A stretch of DNA of 64,000 bases. Origin: Myxococcales bacterium. GTDB lineage: Bacteria; Myxococcota_A; Polyangia; Polyangiales; GCA-016699535. Both the position numbers and the translations under genes were made by a program. Below, piece after piece: positions 17,469 through 25,936 of this stretch; the first letter of the stretch is position 1; the number at the start of each line of letters is the position of its first letter. Below the pieces are notes generated by a model that was not told the origin of the DNA, made no database searches, and was given only the letters and a program-made list of their open reading frames with translations. The stretch lies in NCBI GenBank assembly GCA_020633325.1, contig JACKDX010000001.1, forward strand, positions 1,302,001 through 1,366,000, read 5' to 3'.

Positions 17469-18625
17469 GGGATTGCTCCATATTCTCGGTCTTTGGGGAC
17501 GCCTGGGCATCCTGATGAGCGGCAGCCATCAAATAAATCTCAATAAAATCATCAAGATCGCCATCCAAAACCGCGTCGACATTCCCCGCTTTATGCTCGG
17601 TACGCTCGTCTTTAACGAGCCTGTATGGGGCCAGCGTATAACTGCGGACCTGGGAACCAAATCCGATGTCCATTTTGCTGTTTGCGTATGTATTTGCAAA
17701 CGCCGCTTCGCGTTCCTGCCGGGCGCGTTCAAACAGCCGGCCCCGCAACATCTTCATGGCGGTCGAGCGGTTCTTGTGCTGAGAGCGCTCCGCTTGGCAC
17801 TGCACCACGATCCCCGAGGGGAGATGGGTGATCCGAATGGCGGACTCGGTCTTATTGACGTGCTGGCCTCCGGCGCCGCTCGAGCGAAAGGTATCGACAC
17901 GCAGGTCTTCGGGTTTTATCTCGATCTCGCCGACATCGTCATCGAGATCGGGCACCACAAACACGGCGGCGAACGAGGTGTGTCGCCTGGCGTTGGAATC
18001 ATAGGGACTGATACGGATGAGGCGGTGCACCCCACTCTCCGCGCGAAGATATCCATAAGCGTAGGGTCCTTGCACGAGAAATGAGGCCCCTTTGATCCCT
18101 GCTTCTTCACCCGGCTGAAGGTCCACGGTTTCGGTCCGAAACCCGCGCCGTTCGCACCAGCGCAAATACATGCGCATCAGCATTTCTGCCCAGTCTTGCG
18201 CCTCGGTTCCGCCAGCGCCGGGATGAATGGTCACAATTGCATCTGAACGATCTTGGGGGCCACTCAGCATTCGAGCGACTTCCATGCCGCGCAAGGAGCG
18301 CTCGATGTTGGGCAGTTGCGCATCAATTTGTTGATGCACCACGACGTCGTTTTCGGTTGCGGCCAAATCGAGCAGTTCCTGCGCTTCTGAAATCTCTTGA
18401 GTGAGTGATTTGAACTTGGCCAGCGAGTCTTCAATGCCGGATCGTTCGCGCAAAATAACTTGCGCAGCATCTTGGTCGTCCCAGAATCCAGAGGCACTGC
18501 TTTGGGCGTCTATGTGCGCAAGCCGGTGTCGGAGTGCTGATAGGTCAAAGAAACCTCCCCAGCGCTTCGAGACGCTGTGTGAGCTCTATGAGAGCTTGGC
18601 GAGTTTCCCCTATCGTGCTGCCCAT
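17461..18625 (-). CDS. prfB: Peptide chain release factor 2, with programmed +1 frameshift
   Basis: RF2 releases peptides at UGA and UAA. The gene is in two frames. Frame 1 runs from the ATG at 18625 for 26 codons to a TGA at 18547-18545; frame 2 continues from 18546 to the TAA at 17461, for 387 aa in total. The junction reads GGGGAGGTTTCTTTGAC: a Shine-Dalgarno-like GGGAGG, a 3-base spacer and the slippery CTT TGA C. This is the conserved RF2 autoregulatory site. The catalytic GGQ lies in SSGAGGQHVNKTESA. The codon-recognition tripeptide is SPY (RISPYDSNARRHTSF) instead of the usual SPF. It overlaps lysS by 8 bases. Confidence 0.97.
18545..18561 (-). promoter_or_regulatory. RF2 programmed +1 frameshift site
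   Basis: On the minus strand this site reads GGGGAGG, TTT, then CTT TGA, with C next. The purine-rich stretch pairs with 16S rRNA three bases before the slippery CTT codon and TGA is followed by C, the weakest termination context. In known RF2 genes a low RF2 level stalls the ribosome at UGA and favours the shift, so the factor controls its own synthesis. Confidence 0.95.
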
Positions 18626-18685
18626 GACGGGGCACGTAACGTGTTCAACCCCAGGTGTCAACGAGGACTTCGGAGCTCGGCCATG

Positions 18686-19198
18686 TTACTCCAAGGTTGG
18701 CAGGTGCCGGCCAACGAGATGCTCGTAAAGCAAGGGACCGAGACTGCTGACCATGAGGCGTTCCACCTGGGCGATGATTCGCTGCTCCTCCGTCGCCGTG
18801 GCATACATAAACCCGATGCCCATGCCGGGCTCCTGTCCAGGCTCACATTCCTCCTGATGCAGATTCCAATGAACCCGGCCGCGGATCTCGATCGGTTCAT
18901 CCACATGAGGAACATGTAGGACGAAGCACAATTGGGTCCCAATCTCAAATGGCTGGGCCGTGGGCACAAATATTCCTCCTTGTCGGATGTTCTGTACATA
19001 GTCCCAAAAAAAGCGGTTGAGTTGCCCATAGTTGACCCTGAGCTCGCGCGCTCTGCCGGGGACTTCTGCTTGGCCTGCTCGGGCTGCCTCGTAGATATCG
19101 CCATGAGGTTCGGTGAATTCCACGCTGACGAAGTGTAGGCCAGATGAAGGAACGGCTCCAGTTTGCAGTTCTGTTTGAAACTGGTATAGCGCCAGCAT
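18686..19198 (-). CDS. PilZ-like domain protein (TIGR02266-type)
   Basis: 170 aa, soluble. After an N-terminal segment of about 50 residues comes LRVNYGQLNRFFWDYVQNIR followed by QGGIFVPTAQPFEIGTQL, then IRGRVHW and GMGIGFMYA. This matches the atypical PilZ domain common in myxobacteria (TIGR02266), usually tied to motility, polarity or signalling. The classic c-di-GMP motif RxxxR...D/NxSxxG is reduced to QNIRQGG, so nucleotide binding is doubtful. The start is uncertain: the listed ATG is only 22 bases from the divergent S1-protein start, and no later in-frame ATG precedes the domain. Confidence 0.8.
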   Translation of the reverse strand: MLALYQFQTELQTGAVPSSGLHFVSVEFTEPHGDIYEAARAGQAEVPGRARELRVNYGQLNRFFWDYVQNIRQGGIFVPTAQPFEIGTQLCFVLHVPHVDEPIEIRGRVHWNLHQEECEPGQEPGMGIGFMYATATEEQRIIAQVERLMVSSLGPLLYEHLVGRHLPTLE

Positions 19199-19220
19199 CT
19201 AGGGACGGTGGGTTTGCACC

Positions 19221-20909
19221 ATGGAAAACAAGGGGCCAGAACAAGTCGGCAGAGATGTGCCAGACGCTTCTCCTAAAGACGATCAAGCCGAAGTCCCTCC
19301 TGCGGAACCTAGCGAGCCAGTTGCGTCCGCTGTGGCCGACGCTGTGTCTCCGCCCAAGCGTAAACGGCCTCGTGCCACAGAGAGGGTGGTGGATGAAACG
19401 TCATCAGCGCCCTTCTGGCCACTGATCCGAGCAGCGAAGGTCCGCCATGTCTTCAGTCCTGGAGAGATAGTGGCAGGTCGCGTTCAGCGCTTGACGCCGG
19501 GCGGCATTGTGGTCGACCTGTTTGGCAAAGCTCAAGCTGTCGCAGATAGCGCGGAGCCTCGCCGGCCGGTGTTGGCGTTCGGGCAGGCCACATCCGATCC
19601 GCCTTCCGAGCTTTCTCCGGACGCCATCGAGGAACCGTTGCTCGAGGGAGACATTTTCCGAGGTTCCATTGCCGCCATTTCCGAGAGCGGCCACATCGGC
19701 CTATTTAACCGTACCCCGGACGACGAGGGTGTAAGAAAGCGTTTGCAGGAGGCCCGTGAGAGCCGCAGCCCTATCCACGGTGTCGTCTACGGATTCAATC
19801 GAGGGGGATTCGATGTGTTGATCGATGGACTGCGCGCCTTTTGCCCTGCGCGAGGCATGTCCCTCGACGTAATCAAAGATCCGCAGATCTATATCGGACA
19901 CAAATACGATTTTATGGTGAGCTCCTCAAAGGAACGTCATGGCGCCATGGCCGTCACGCGCCGTCCCTTGCTCGAAGCCGAGGCGCTCGAACGCGCCAAA
20001 GAGGCCATCAGTCACCTCACCGTCGGTCAGGTCATTCGGGGCAAAGTCATCGACGTTCGGGAGTTCGGCTTATTCGTGGACATCGGGGGCGTGCAAGGCT
20101 TGGCGCATGCTTCGGAACTGTCTTACGACCGCACAAAGCGGCCTCAAGACGTGGCTCACGTGGGGGATGAAGTCGAGGTGAAAGTGCTTGAGGTACTTGA
20201 GCCTCAACGCAAAAAGGAACGACACGAGCGGGTATCGCTGTCGCTCAAGGCGCTGCAAACGGATCCCTGGCAGGAGCACGGCGGGTGGCTGCGTGAAGGT
20301 GTCGTACGCCGCGGGAGAGTGACCAAACTTGCGGATTTTGGTGCATTTGTGGAGCTGGCACCTGCGGTGGAAGGCCTGCTTCACATTTCAGAATTCGAGG
20401 CAACCCCGGGCAAAGGCGTCCCCATTGCCGTGGGTGTTGAGATTGATGTGGTTCTTGAGCGGGTGGATCGGAACAGCCGCCGCATTTCGCTATCTCGCAT
20501 TACCGAAGAGGAAGCCAAAACAATCCGCGCCGCACAGGAGCAAGGTGTGGAGGTTGTGAGGCCACGGCAACTGCGCGTCGGTAGCAGGATCGAGGCGCGC
20601 GTGGTGCGAACGACACGTCAAGGTGCGGAGATCCAGGTGGTAGGTGTGGCGGGGAAAAAAGGGCGCGGCTTTGTGCCCACCAAAGAACAGGGCACAACCG
20701 AAGGTGCAGCTAGAGACAGCGCCTGGACACCCGGCAGTGAAATAGAGGTAAAAGTCGTGCGTATGGATCGCGACGGCACGCTCCAGTGCTCACGCAAGGC
20801 ACTTCTTTCAGACGAAGAGAAGCGCGCGGTCAAGGACTACCGAAAAGAATCTTCAAAGCAAACTCTTGGCACCCTGGGGGATCTCTTGCGGCAAAAATTG
20901 GGGCAGTAA
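19221..20909 (+). CDS. Multi-S1-domain RNA-binding protein (ribosomal protein S1-like)
   Basis: 562 aa. A disordered acidic/proline N-terminus (1-65) leads into about five S1-type OB folds: 79-165 (split by a linker), 180-248, 266-345, 358-430 and 450-530. The third and fourth are the most canonical, for example GKVIDVREFGLFVDIGGVQG and GRVTKLADFGAFVELAPAVE, each ending LSL or ISLS. It resembles ribosomal protein S1, which helps load mRNA on the 30S subunit, but the weak outer domains and N-terminal extension suggest a paralogue rather than the main S1. The tRNA-Val gene follows. Confidence 0.82.
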   Translation: MENKGPEQVGRDVPDASPKDDQAEVPPAEPSEPVASAVADAVSPPKRKRPRATERVVDETSSAPFWPLIRAAKVRHVFSPGEIVAGRVQRLTPGGIVVDLFGKAQAVADSAEPRRPVLAFGQATSDPPSELSPDAIEEPLLEGDIFRGSIAAISESGHIGLFNRTPDDEGVRKRLQEARESRSPIHGVVYGFNRGGFDVLIDGLRAFCPARGMSLDVIKDPQIYIGHKYDFMVSSSKERHGAMAVTRRPLLEAEALERAKEAISHLTVGQVIRGKVIDVREFGLFVDIGGVQGLAHASELSYDRTKRPQDVAHVGDEVEVKVLEVLEPQRKKERHERVSLSLKALQTDPWQEHGGWLREGVVRRGRVTKLADFGAFVELAPAVEGLLHISEFEATPGKGVPIAVGVEIDVVLERVDRNSRRISLSRITEEEAKTIRAAQEQGVEVVRPRQLRVGSRIEARVVRTTRQGAEIQVVGVAGKKGRGFVPTKEQGTTEGAARDSAWTPGSEIEVKVVRMDRDGTLQCSRKALLSDEEKRAVKDYRKESSKQTLGTLGDLLRQKLGQ

Positions 20910-20928
20910 CTTGGCGACTTGCGCCAAG
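20910..20928 (+). terminator. Possible hairpin after the S1-protein gene
   Basis: CTTGGCG-ACTTG-CGCCAAG immediately follows the stop codon: a perfect 7-bp stem with a 5-base loop. There is no clear T-run (only GAGTTTGCC follows), so it is either a weak terminator or an mRNA 3'-end stabiliser between the coding region and the tRNA. Confidence 0.4.
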
Positions 20929-20963
20929 AGTTTGCCCTTGTTACAAGGCGATGCGGTTTTAGA

Positions 20964-21035
20964 GGGCGATTAACTCAGGGGTAGAGTGCCATCTTCACAC
21001 GGTGGAAGTCGTTGGTTCAAATCCAACATCGCCCA
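20964..21035 (+). tRNA. tRNA-Val (anticodon CAC)
   Basis: Seventy-two bases fold as a full cloverleaf. The acceptor stem is GGGCGAT/ATCGCCC. The D arm has ACTC/GAGT around AGGGGTA. The anticodon stem is CCATC/GGTGG with loop TTCACAC, giving CAC (reads GUG, valine). The T arm is GTTGG-TTCAAAT-CCAAC and the discriminator is A. The next bases are CCC, so the 3' CCA is not encoded and must be added after transcription. The anticodon stem has one T-G pair. It stands alone between the S1-like protein and the convergent hydrolase gene. Confidence 0.95.
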
Positions 21036-21041
21036 CCCGAA

Positions 21042-21995
21042 CTACGTGTGACACCACTGAAGAATTTGCGGAAACAGCCCCCGTGGCGCGGATTCGCCAA
21101 GATCAAAACGACTGGGGAAATTAACATGCCCGCCGCCCTGTTGCACGCGCACGTCGAGCAAGGGTGAGGCACATCCGAGAGCTTCGACGAGACTCTCATG
21201 CGGCACCAAAGGATCGTTCTCGCTATGCACCAACAGCGCACGCACGCGAAGTGTGGACAGTCGTGTCCCGACACTCATCTGTGCGTAATAATCCTCGGCG
21301 TTTTTGAAGCCGTAGCGTGGAACCAGCACCAGATTGTCCCAGCGCCTCACCGACCGTGTACGCTTCACCTCTGTGAGCGATATTGGCATACGGCGTCGCT
21401 GTGAGACCGCGGCGTATATTTCAGTGACTGCAGCCAAGAGATATCGGCGATAGGGCCACAAAGACGGGCGGTCGAGATGATAGGCGACGCGATCCAAATC
21501 GAGGGGTGCGCTGATGGCAACCACGCCGCGTACGCGCGCATCATGATGCTCCGTCGCAAACTTCAACACCATGTGGCCGCCCAAGGAAAAGCCGATGATC
21601 GATATATGCCGGAAGCGTTTTAGTGATGGGTCTGCCAGGGCGGCATGCAGGTCCGACGTGAGGCCGGAGTGATACATATCCTCGCCACTTCTATCCGCAC
21701 CCCGCAGGTTAAGACGTAGGCATGCCAGGTGGCGCATCTCGATGTGCCGTGCGGCGGGATGCATATAGGCGCTGTTGGCATGGCCCCCCATCCCGTGCAC
21801 AAGCACAACTAAGTGATCGGTGGTTTCGTCGTCCCAGAGTGCGCCACTCAACGCAACCCGTCCCAATTGATGATCTTCGACCGTGGTCGACCACCCACAT
21901 GCCTCGTGAGCCGGTCGCTTTCGATGCCAGGGTTGGACGACGGTCCAGAAGTGGCCGGATAAACGACCAGTCACATTGCGGGACGGAGAATGCAT
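21042..21995 (-). CDS. Alpha/beta hydrolase (YheT-like)
   Basis: 317 aa, probably cytoplasmic. The oxyanion-hole region is LVVLVHGMGGHANSAYMH, the nucleophile elbow is GFSLGG, the acid Asp is probably in HSENDPLVP and the His in GGGHVNFPS. The order and spacing match the YheT/ABHD1-3 group of hydrolases, which may act on lipid esters. It is convergent with the tRNA gene and divergent from the MeaB-type GTPase. The substrate is unknown. Confidence 0.8.
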   Translation of the reverse strand: MHSPSRNVTGRLSGHFWTVVQPWHRKRPAHEACGWSTTVEDHQLGRVALSGALWDDETTDHLVVLVHGMGGHANSAYMHPAARHIEMRHLACLRLNLRGADRSGEDMYHSGLTSDLHAALADPSLKRFRHISIIGFSLGGHMVLKFATEHHDARVRGVVAISAPLDLDRVAYHLDRPSLWPYRRYLLAAVTEIYAAVSQRRRMPISLTEVKRTRSVRRWDNLVLVPRYGFKNAEDYYAQMSVGTRLSTLRVRALLVHSENDPLVPHESLVEALGCASPLLDVRVQQGGGHVNFPSRFDLGESAPRGLFPQILQWCHT

Positions 21996-22046
21996 GTGCC
22001 GTGAGCGTAGCTTGAGATATGCACGCGATCTAGGTATGTCTCGGCG

Positions 22047-23066
22047 GTGGACGAACTTGTCAAAGGCGTGCTTGGGGGGCGAGAAAGGGCCGCAGCGCGC
22101 GCCATGCGTCTCATCGACGATCGCGCACCCGGTTACCGCAAATTATGCGTATTGCTCTACGCGCATACGGGGCGCGCTTACATACTAGGCATCACCGGAA
22201 GTCCGGGATCGGGCAAGAGCTCGCTGGTGGATGCCTTGGTGGTGCATTTCCGAGGGGAAAATCGCAAGGTCGGGGTGGTCGCAATCGATCCCAGCAGTCC
22301 TTTTTCTGGCGGCGCCATTCTCGGAGATCGTATTCGGATGCAGCGGCATTTTCTCGATGAAGGCGTGTTCATTCGCTCGGTCGCCACCCGAGGCGCGCTT
22401 GGCGGGCTATCACATTCCGTCATGGATGTGACGCGGGTGCTTGATGCTTACGGCAGTGACGTGATCATCGTGGAAACAGTCGGGGTGGGTCAAGACGAGC
22501 TTGATATCGCGGGTTTGGCTCATACCACCGTCGTGGTGACATCGCCCGGGCAGGGTGACGATATCCAGGCAGTCAAAGCGGGAATCCTCGAGATCGCGGA
22601 TGTGTTTGTGGTCAACAAGGCCGACCGTCCGGGCGTCGAGTCGGCCGTTGCCAATCTCGAACATATGATGGGTCTCGGACGCGAAGCACGAGGAGTTTTG
22701 CTCCACGGGCATGCGGCTGACGTGCACCATCCCGACGCGAGAGCCGCAAGCGCCGAACCAGCTCCGCTATGGACGCCTCCGGTCATCCAGACCGTCGCCA
22801 CCAAGAACGAAGGCATTAAAGAACTCGCTGCTGCTTTCACGCGACATAGGAAATTTCTCAGCGACACCGAGACGGGACGGGCCCGGCAAGCTCTGCGATT
22901 GGAGCGGGAGTGCCTAAGCATTTTTCGCGAAGCGGTACTGATGCACGCCGAAAAAAAACTTGGTCATACATTGGGGGACGCGTTGCTGCGTGTCCGCTCC
23001 AATCAGGAGGACCCTTACACGGCGGCCGAGGGCTTGGTGCAAATGGCAACAGGGGATAAACTCTAG
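22047..23066 (+). CDS. meaB: MeaB/ArgK-type GTPase (methylmalonyl-CoA mutase chaperone)
   Basis: 339 aa from a GTG start. Walker A GSPGSGKSSL, the MeaB-typical VAIDPSSPFSGGAILGDRIR, the metal/phosphate motif VETVGVGQDE and the base-recognition VNKADRPG are all present. These P-loop GTPases load and protect adenosylcobalamin in methylmalonyl-CoA mutase or related mutases. No mutase gene lies in the window. It starts a plus-strand acyl-CoA series (thiolase 3 bases after its stop), suggesting a role in CoA-ester carbon metabolism. Confidence 0.93.
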   Translation: MDELVKGVLGGRERAAARAMRLIDDRAPGYRKLCVLLYAHTGRAYILGITGSPGSGKSSLVDALVVHFRGENRKVGVVAIDPSSPFSGGAILGDRIRMQRHFLDEGVFIRSVATRGALGGLSHSVMDVTRVLDAYGSDVIIVETVGVGQDELDIAGLAHTTVVVTSPGQGDDIQAVKAGILEIADVFVVNKADRPGVESAVANLEHMMGLGREARGVLLHGHAADVHHPDARAASAEPAPLWTPPVIQTVATKNEGIKELAAAFTRHRKFLSDTETGRARQALRLERECLSIFREAVLMHAEKKLGHTLGDALLRVRSNQEDPYTAAEGLVQMATGDKL

Positions 23067-23069
23067 CCG

Positions 23070-24248
23070 ATGCCGACAGAAGTTTTCATAGTTGGAGCGG
23101 CCCGCACGCCTATGGGTTCGTTCTTGGGCGGTCTCTCCGAGGTTGCGGCACCCGCCTTGGGCGCCGTGGCCATCAAGGCCGCACTTGAGCGAGCGAAGCT
23201 TGACCCAGCGCGTGTGGACGAGTGTTACATGGGAAATGTGCTAAGCGCCGGGGTGGGGCAGGCGCCGGCCCGTCAGGCGGCCATGGCGGCCGGAGTGCCA
23301 GACTCATGTCCAGCTACCACGATCAACAAGGTGTGTGGCTCCGGACTTCAGGCGATTATATTGGGCGTCAGAGCGATTGCGCTTGGGGATAGAGAGGTCG
23401 TGATTGCCGGCGGCATGGAATCGATGAGTTCTGCGCCTTACCTGTTACCTCAGGCGAGGTCAGGCTACCGCATGGGCAACGGCAAGGTGATTGATTCAAT
23501 GATTCACGATGGGTTGTGGGATCCATACAGCAACACCCACATGGGTCAGGCCGGAGAGCTGTGTGCGGCTGAGCGCGGATTTTCCCGCGAGCAACAAGAC
23601 GCCTTTGCCCGCGAGTCCTACCGACGCGCCCTCCATGCGCAGGCAACAGGCGCTTTCGAAGACGAGATTGCCCCTGTTGTTATAAAGACTCACAAACGTG
23701 AAGCGGTGCTCGCCATCGATGAGGAGCCCGGGCGTGGCAATCTCGAGAAGATGCCCAAGTTGCGGCCCGTGTTTGACGAGCAGGGCACTATTACTGCAGC
23801 CAATGCTTCCTCGCTCAACGACGGAGGCGCCGCAGTCGTGCTTGTGAGTGCCGCCCAGCTTCGCGCGCTCGATGTGACGCCTCTGGCTCGCATTGTCGCC
23901 TATGCGGGACATGCGCAGGATCCCTCCTGGTTCACCACAGCTCCGGTCGGCGCCATGAACGCAGCGCTCAAGCGAGCCGGGCTTGGCATCGATGATATTG
24001 ATCTTGTGGAGCTCAACGAAGCATTTTCCGTGGTACCGTTGGCCTGCATGCAGATGACGGGTATCGATCCGGACAAAACCAACGTCAATGGTGGTGCGGT
24101 GGCCCTCGGCCATCCGATCGGCGCCTCCGGCGCCCGGATCCTGATCACCTTGCTCTATGCTCTTCGGGCGCGTGAAAAAACCCGCGGCATGGCAAGCATA
24201 TGCATCGGCGGCGGCGAGGCGCTGGCGATGGTCATCGAACGCGTGTAA
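23070..24248 (+). CDS. Acetyl-CoA C-acetyltransferase (thiolase)
   Basis: 392 aa, the standard thiolase length. The acyl-accepting cysteine lies in NKVCGSGLQA near residue 90, the second site in VNGGAVALGHPIGASG, and the C-terminal base cysteine in SICIGGGEALA. It joins two acetyl-CoA to acetoacetyl-CoA or the reverse. The next two genes encode the following steps (3-hydroxybutyryl-CoA dehydrogenase, crotonase), so the three probably form one short-chain beta-oxidation or butyryl/crotonyl-CoA route. Confidence 0.95.
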   Translation: MPTEVFIVGAARTPMGSFLGGLSEVAAPALGAVAIKAALERAKLDPARVDECYMGNVLSAGVGQAPARQAAMAAGVPDSCPATTINKVCGSGLQAIILGVRAIALGDREVVIAGGMESMSSAPYLLPQARSGYRMGNGKVIDSMIHDGLWDPYSNTHMGQAGELCAAERGFSREQQDAFARESYRRALHAQATGAFEDEIAPVVIKTHKREAVLAIDEEPGRGNLEKMPKLRPVFDEQGTITAANASSLNDGGAAVVLVSAAQLRALDVTPLARIVAYAGHAQDPSWFTTAPVGAMNAALKRAGLGIDDIDLVELNEAFSVVPLACMQMTGIDPDKTNVNGGAVALGHPIGASGARILITLLYALRAREKTRGMASICIGGGEALAMVIERV

Positions 24249-24262
24249 GAAGGGAAGCACGT

Positions 24263-25114
24263 ATGACTGACATTAGGACGCTGGCCGTGATTGGGGCTGG
24301 ACAAATGGGGCGAGGCATCGCGCAGGTAGCCGCCCAGTCCGGGCTCGAAGTGATGCTCTTGGATATCGACCTTGCGCATGCCAATCAAGGACGAGACCGC
24401 CTCGGCAAGGACCTTGGCCGTTTGGTCGATAAAGGGAAAATGCCGAGCGCTACCCGCGATGAGATACTGGCGAAAATTACGCCGCAGCCGGATATGGCTG
24501 GTCTTAAACGCGCGGACTTCGTGATTGAGGCAGCGACAGAAGAGCGGCGCCTGAAGGAGCGTATTTTACGCGACGCAGATGCATCCATGAAAGCGGACGC
24601 TGTACTGGCGAGCAATACGTCTTCCCTATCACTCACACAGCTCGCCAGTTGCACAAAACGTCCTCATGCCGTTATCGGCATGCATTTTATGAATCCTGTA
24701 CCTCTGATGGAGTTGGTAGAGATCATTCGCGCGCTTCAGACATCCGATGCGACTTACGTCGTTACCAAGTCGCTTGCGGAACGATGGGGAAAGACCGTGA
24801 TATCCGCGAAAGATTCACCAGGATTTGTGGTCAACAGGATGCTAATTCCCTTTCTCAACGAAGCATGTTTTGTTTTGCAAGAGGGCTTGGCCACCCCCGA
24901 AGACATCGATAAAGGGGCGCGCCTAGGGCTCCATCATCCCATGGGGCCGCTAGAACTAGCCGATTTGGTGGGGCTCGATACCTGTCTTTACATTACCGAG
25001 ATTCTTCATCGCGAACTTGGCGATGACAAGTATCGTCCTGCCACACTGCTTCGCAACTATGTCGCTGCCGGGTGGCATGGGCGCAAAACGGGCCGCGGAT
25101 TTTACACGTATTAG
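24263..25114 (+). CDS. 3-hydroxybutyryl-CoA dehydrogenase
   Basis: 283 aa from the ATG at 24263, preceded by AGAAGGGA; the frame is open further upstream, but only by overlapping the thiolase. The NAD site is AVIGAGQMGRGIAQVAAQSG. The catalytic His is in AVIGMHFMNPVPLMELVEII and the C-terminal domain has DSPGFVVNRMLIPFLNEAC. It interconverts acetoacetyl-CoA and 3-hydroxybutyryl-CoA. It is in an operon with the thiolase (14-base gap) and the crotonase. Confidence 0.95.
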   Translation: MTDIRTLAVIGAGQMGRGIAQVAAQSGLEVMLLDIDLAHANQGRDRLGKDLGRLVDKGKMPSATRDEILAKITPQPDMAGLKRADFVIEAATEERRLKERILRDADASMKADAVLASNTSSLSLTQLASCTKRPHAVIGMHFMNPVPLMELVEIIRALQTSDATYVVTKSLAERWGKTVISAKDSPGFVVNRMLIPFLNEACFVLQEGLATPEDIDKGARLGLHHPMGPLELADLVGLDTCLYITEILHRELGDDKYRPATLLRNYVAAGWHGRKTGRGFYTY

Positions 25115-25138
25115 GTGATAGAGCCTTTGGGGGAAAGC

Positions 25139-25924
25139 ATGAATGAGCGAAAATACGTCACTCTCGAACACGTAGGCAATGTCTCTGTTCTTACGATTTC
25201 GAGGCCGGAAAAACTGAATGCGCTCAATAAGCAGGTCGTAACGGAGCTCCGTGATTGCGTGAGCTATCTTGGAACCCATGAAACAACAAGGTGTATGGTT
25301 TTCACCGGCGCGGGCGATCGGGCTTTTGTCGCCGGCGCAGACATACAGGAAATGCAAGATCTGACGCCAAGTCAGGCTACCGCGTTTGCCCAGATTGGGC
25401 ATAACATTGTGGCTGCGCTTGAGGCATTGCCTTTTCCCGTGATTGCAGCGGTGAATGGGTTCGCGTTGGGAGGCGGGTGTGAGCTCGCGTTGGCATGCGA
25501 TTTTATCTATGCTTCGGACAAGGCGCAGCTTGGCCAACCCGAGGTGACGTTGGGCGTCATACCGGGCTTCGGCGGCACACCACGTCTCGCGCGGCGTGTC
25601 GGGATTGCGAGAGCGCGCGAGCTTATTTACACAGGACGCACCATCGATGCCGAAGAGGCGCTTCGCATCGGCCTTGTCAACGCTGTTTTCCCGCAAGGCG
25701 AGCTGTTCGAGAGGGCGATGGATACTGCCCGCGCCATCGCATCCGTGGCCCCATTGGCCATAAGCGCTGCGAAAGAAGTGTTGCGGGATGGCGCCGACAG
25801 GGTGTTAGGGGACGCAGATGCGCTAGAGATCCGAGCCTTCGCGCAGTGTTTTGCGACGGGAGATCAGACCGAAGGCATGGCCGCCTTTTTAGAACGACGC
25901 AAACCGCGGTATCGAGGCGAATAG
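25139..25924 (+). CDS. Enoyl-CoA hydratase (crotonase family)
   Basis: 261 aa from the ATG at 25139, with GGGGGAAA upstream; an in-frame GTG at 25115 is less likely. The oxyanion-hole motif GAGDRAFVAGADIQEM and the two catalytic glutamates are visible (the first in NGFALGGGCELALACDF, the second in LGQPEVTLGVIPGFGGTPRL). It hydrates crotonyl-CoA to 3-hydroxybutyryl-CoA. Third gene of the acyl-CoA set; the osmoprotectant transporter ATPase starts 12 bases later. Confidence 0.94.
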   Translation: MNERKYVTLEHVGNVSVLTISRPEKLNALNKQVVTELRDCVSYLGTHETTRCMVFTGAGDRAFVAGADIQEMQDLTPSQATAFAQIGHNIVAALEALPFPVIAAVNGFALGGGCELALACDFIYASDKAQLGQPEVTLGVIPGFGGTPRLARRVGIARARELIYTGRTIDAEEALRIGLVNAVFPQGELFERAMDTARAIASVAPLAISAAKEVLRDGADRVLGDADALEIRAFAQCFATGDQTEGMAAFLERRKPRYRGE

Positions 25925-25936
25925 CGCTGTTGTACG

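Noticed and set aside
18453..18625. Reading the prfB frame change as a sequencing error or pseudogene
   Set aside because: The junction has the exact RF2 recoding elements (purine stretch, 3-base spacer, CTT TGA C), and both frames match RF2.
23496..24260. 254-codon open frame opposite the thiolase
   Set aside because: Antisense to a clear thiolase with all catalytic motifs; the translation is low in typical protein features.
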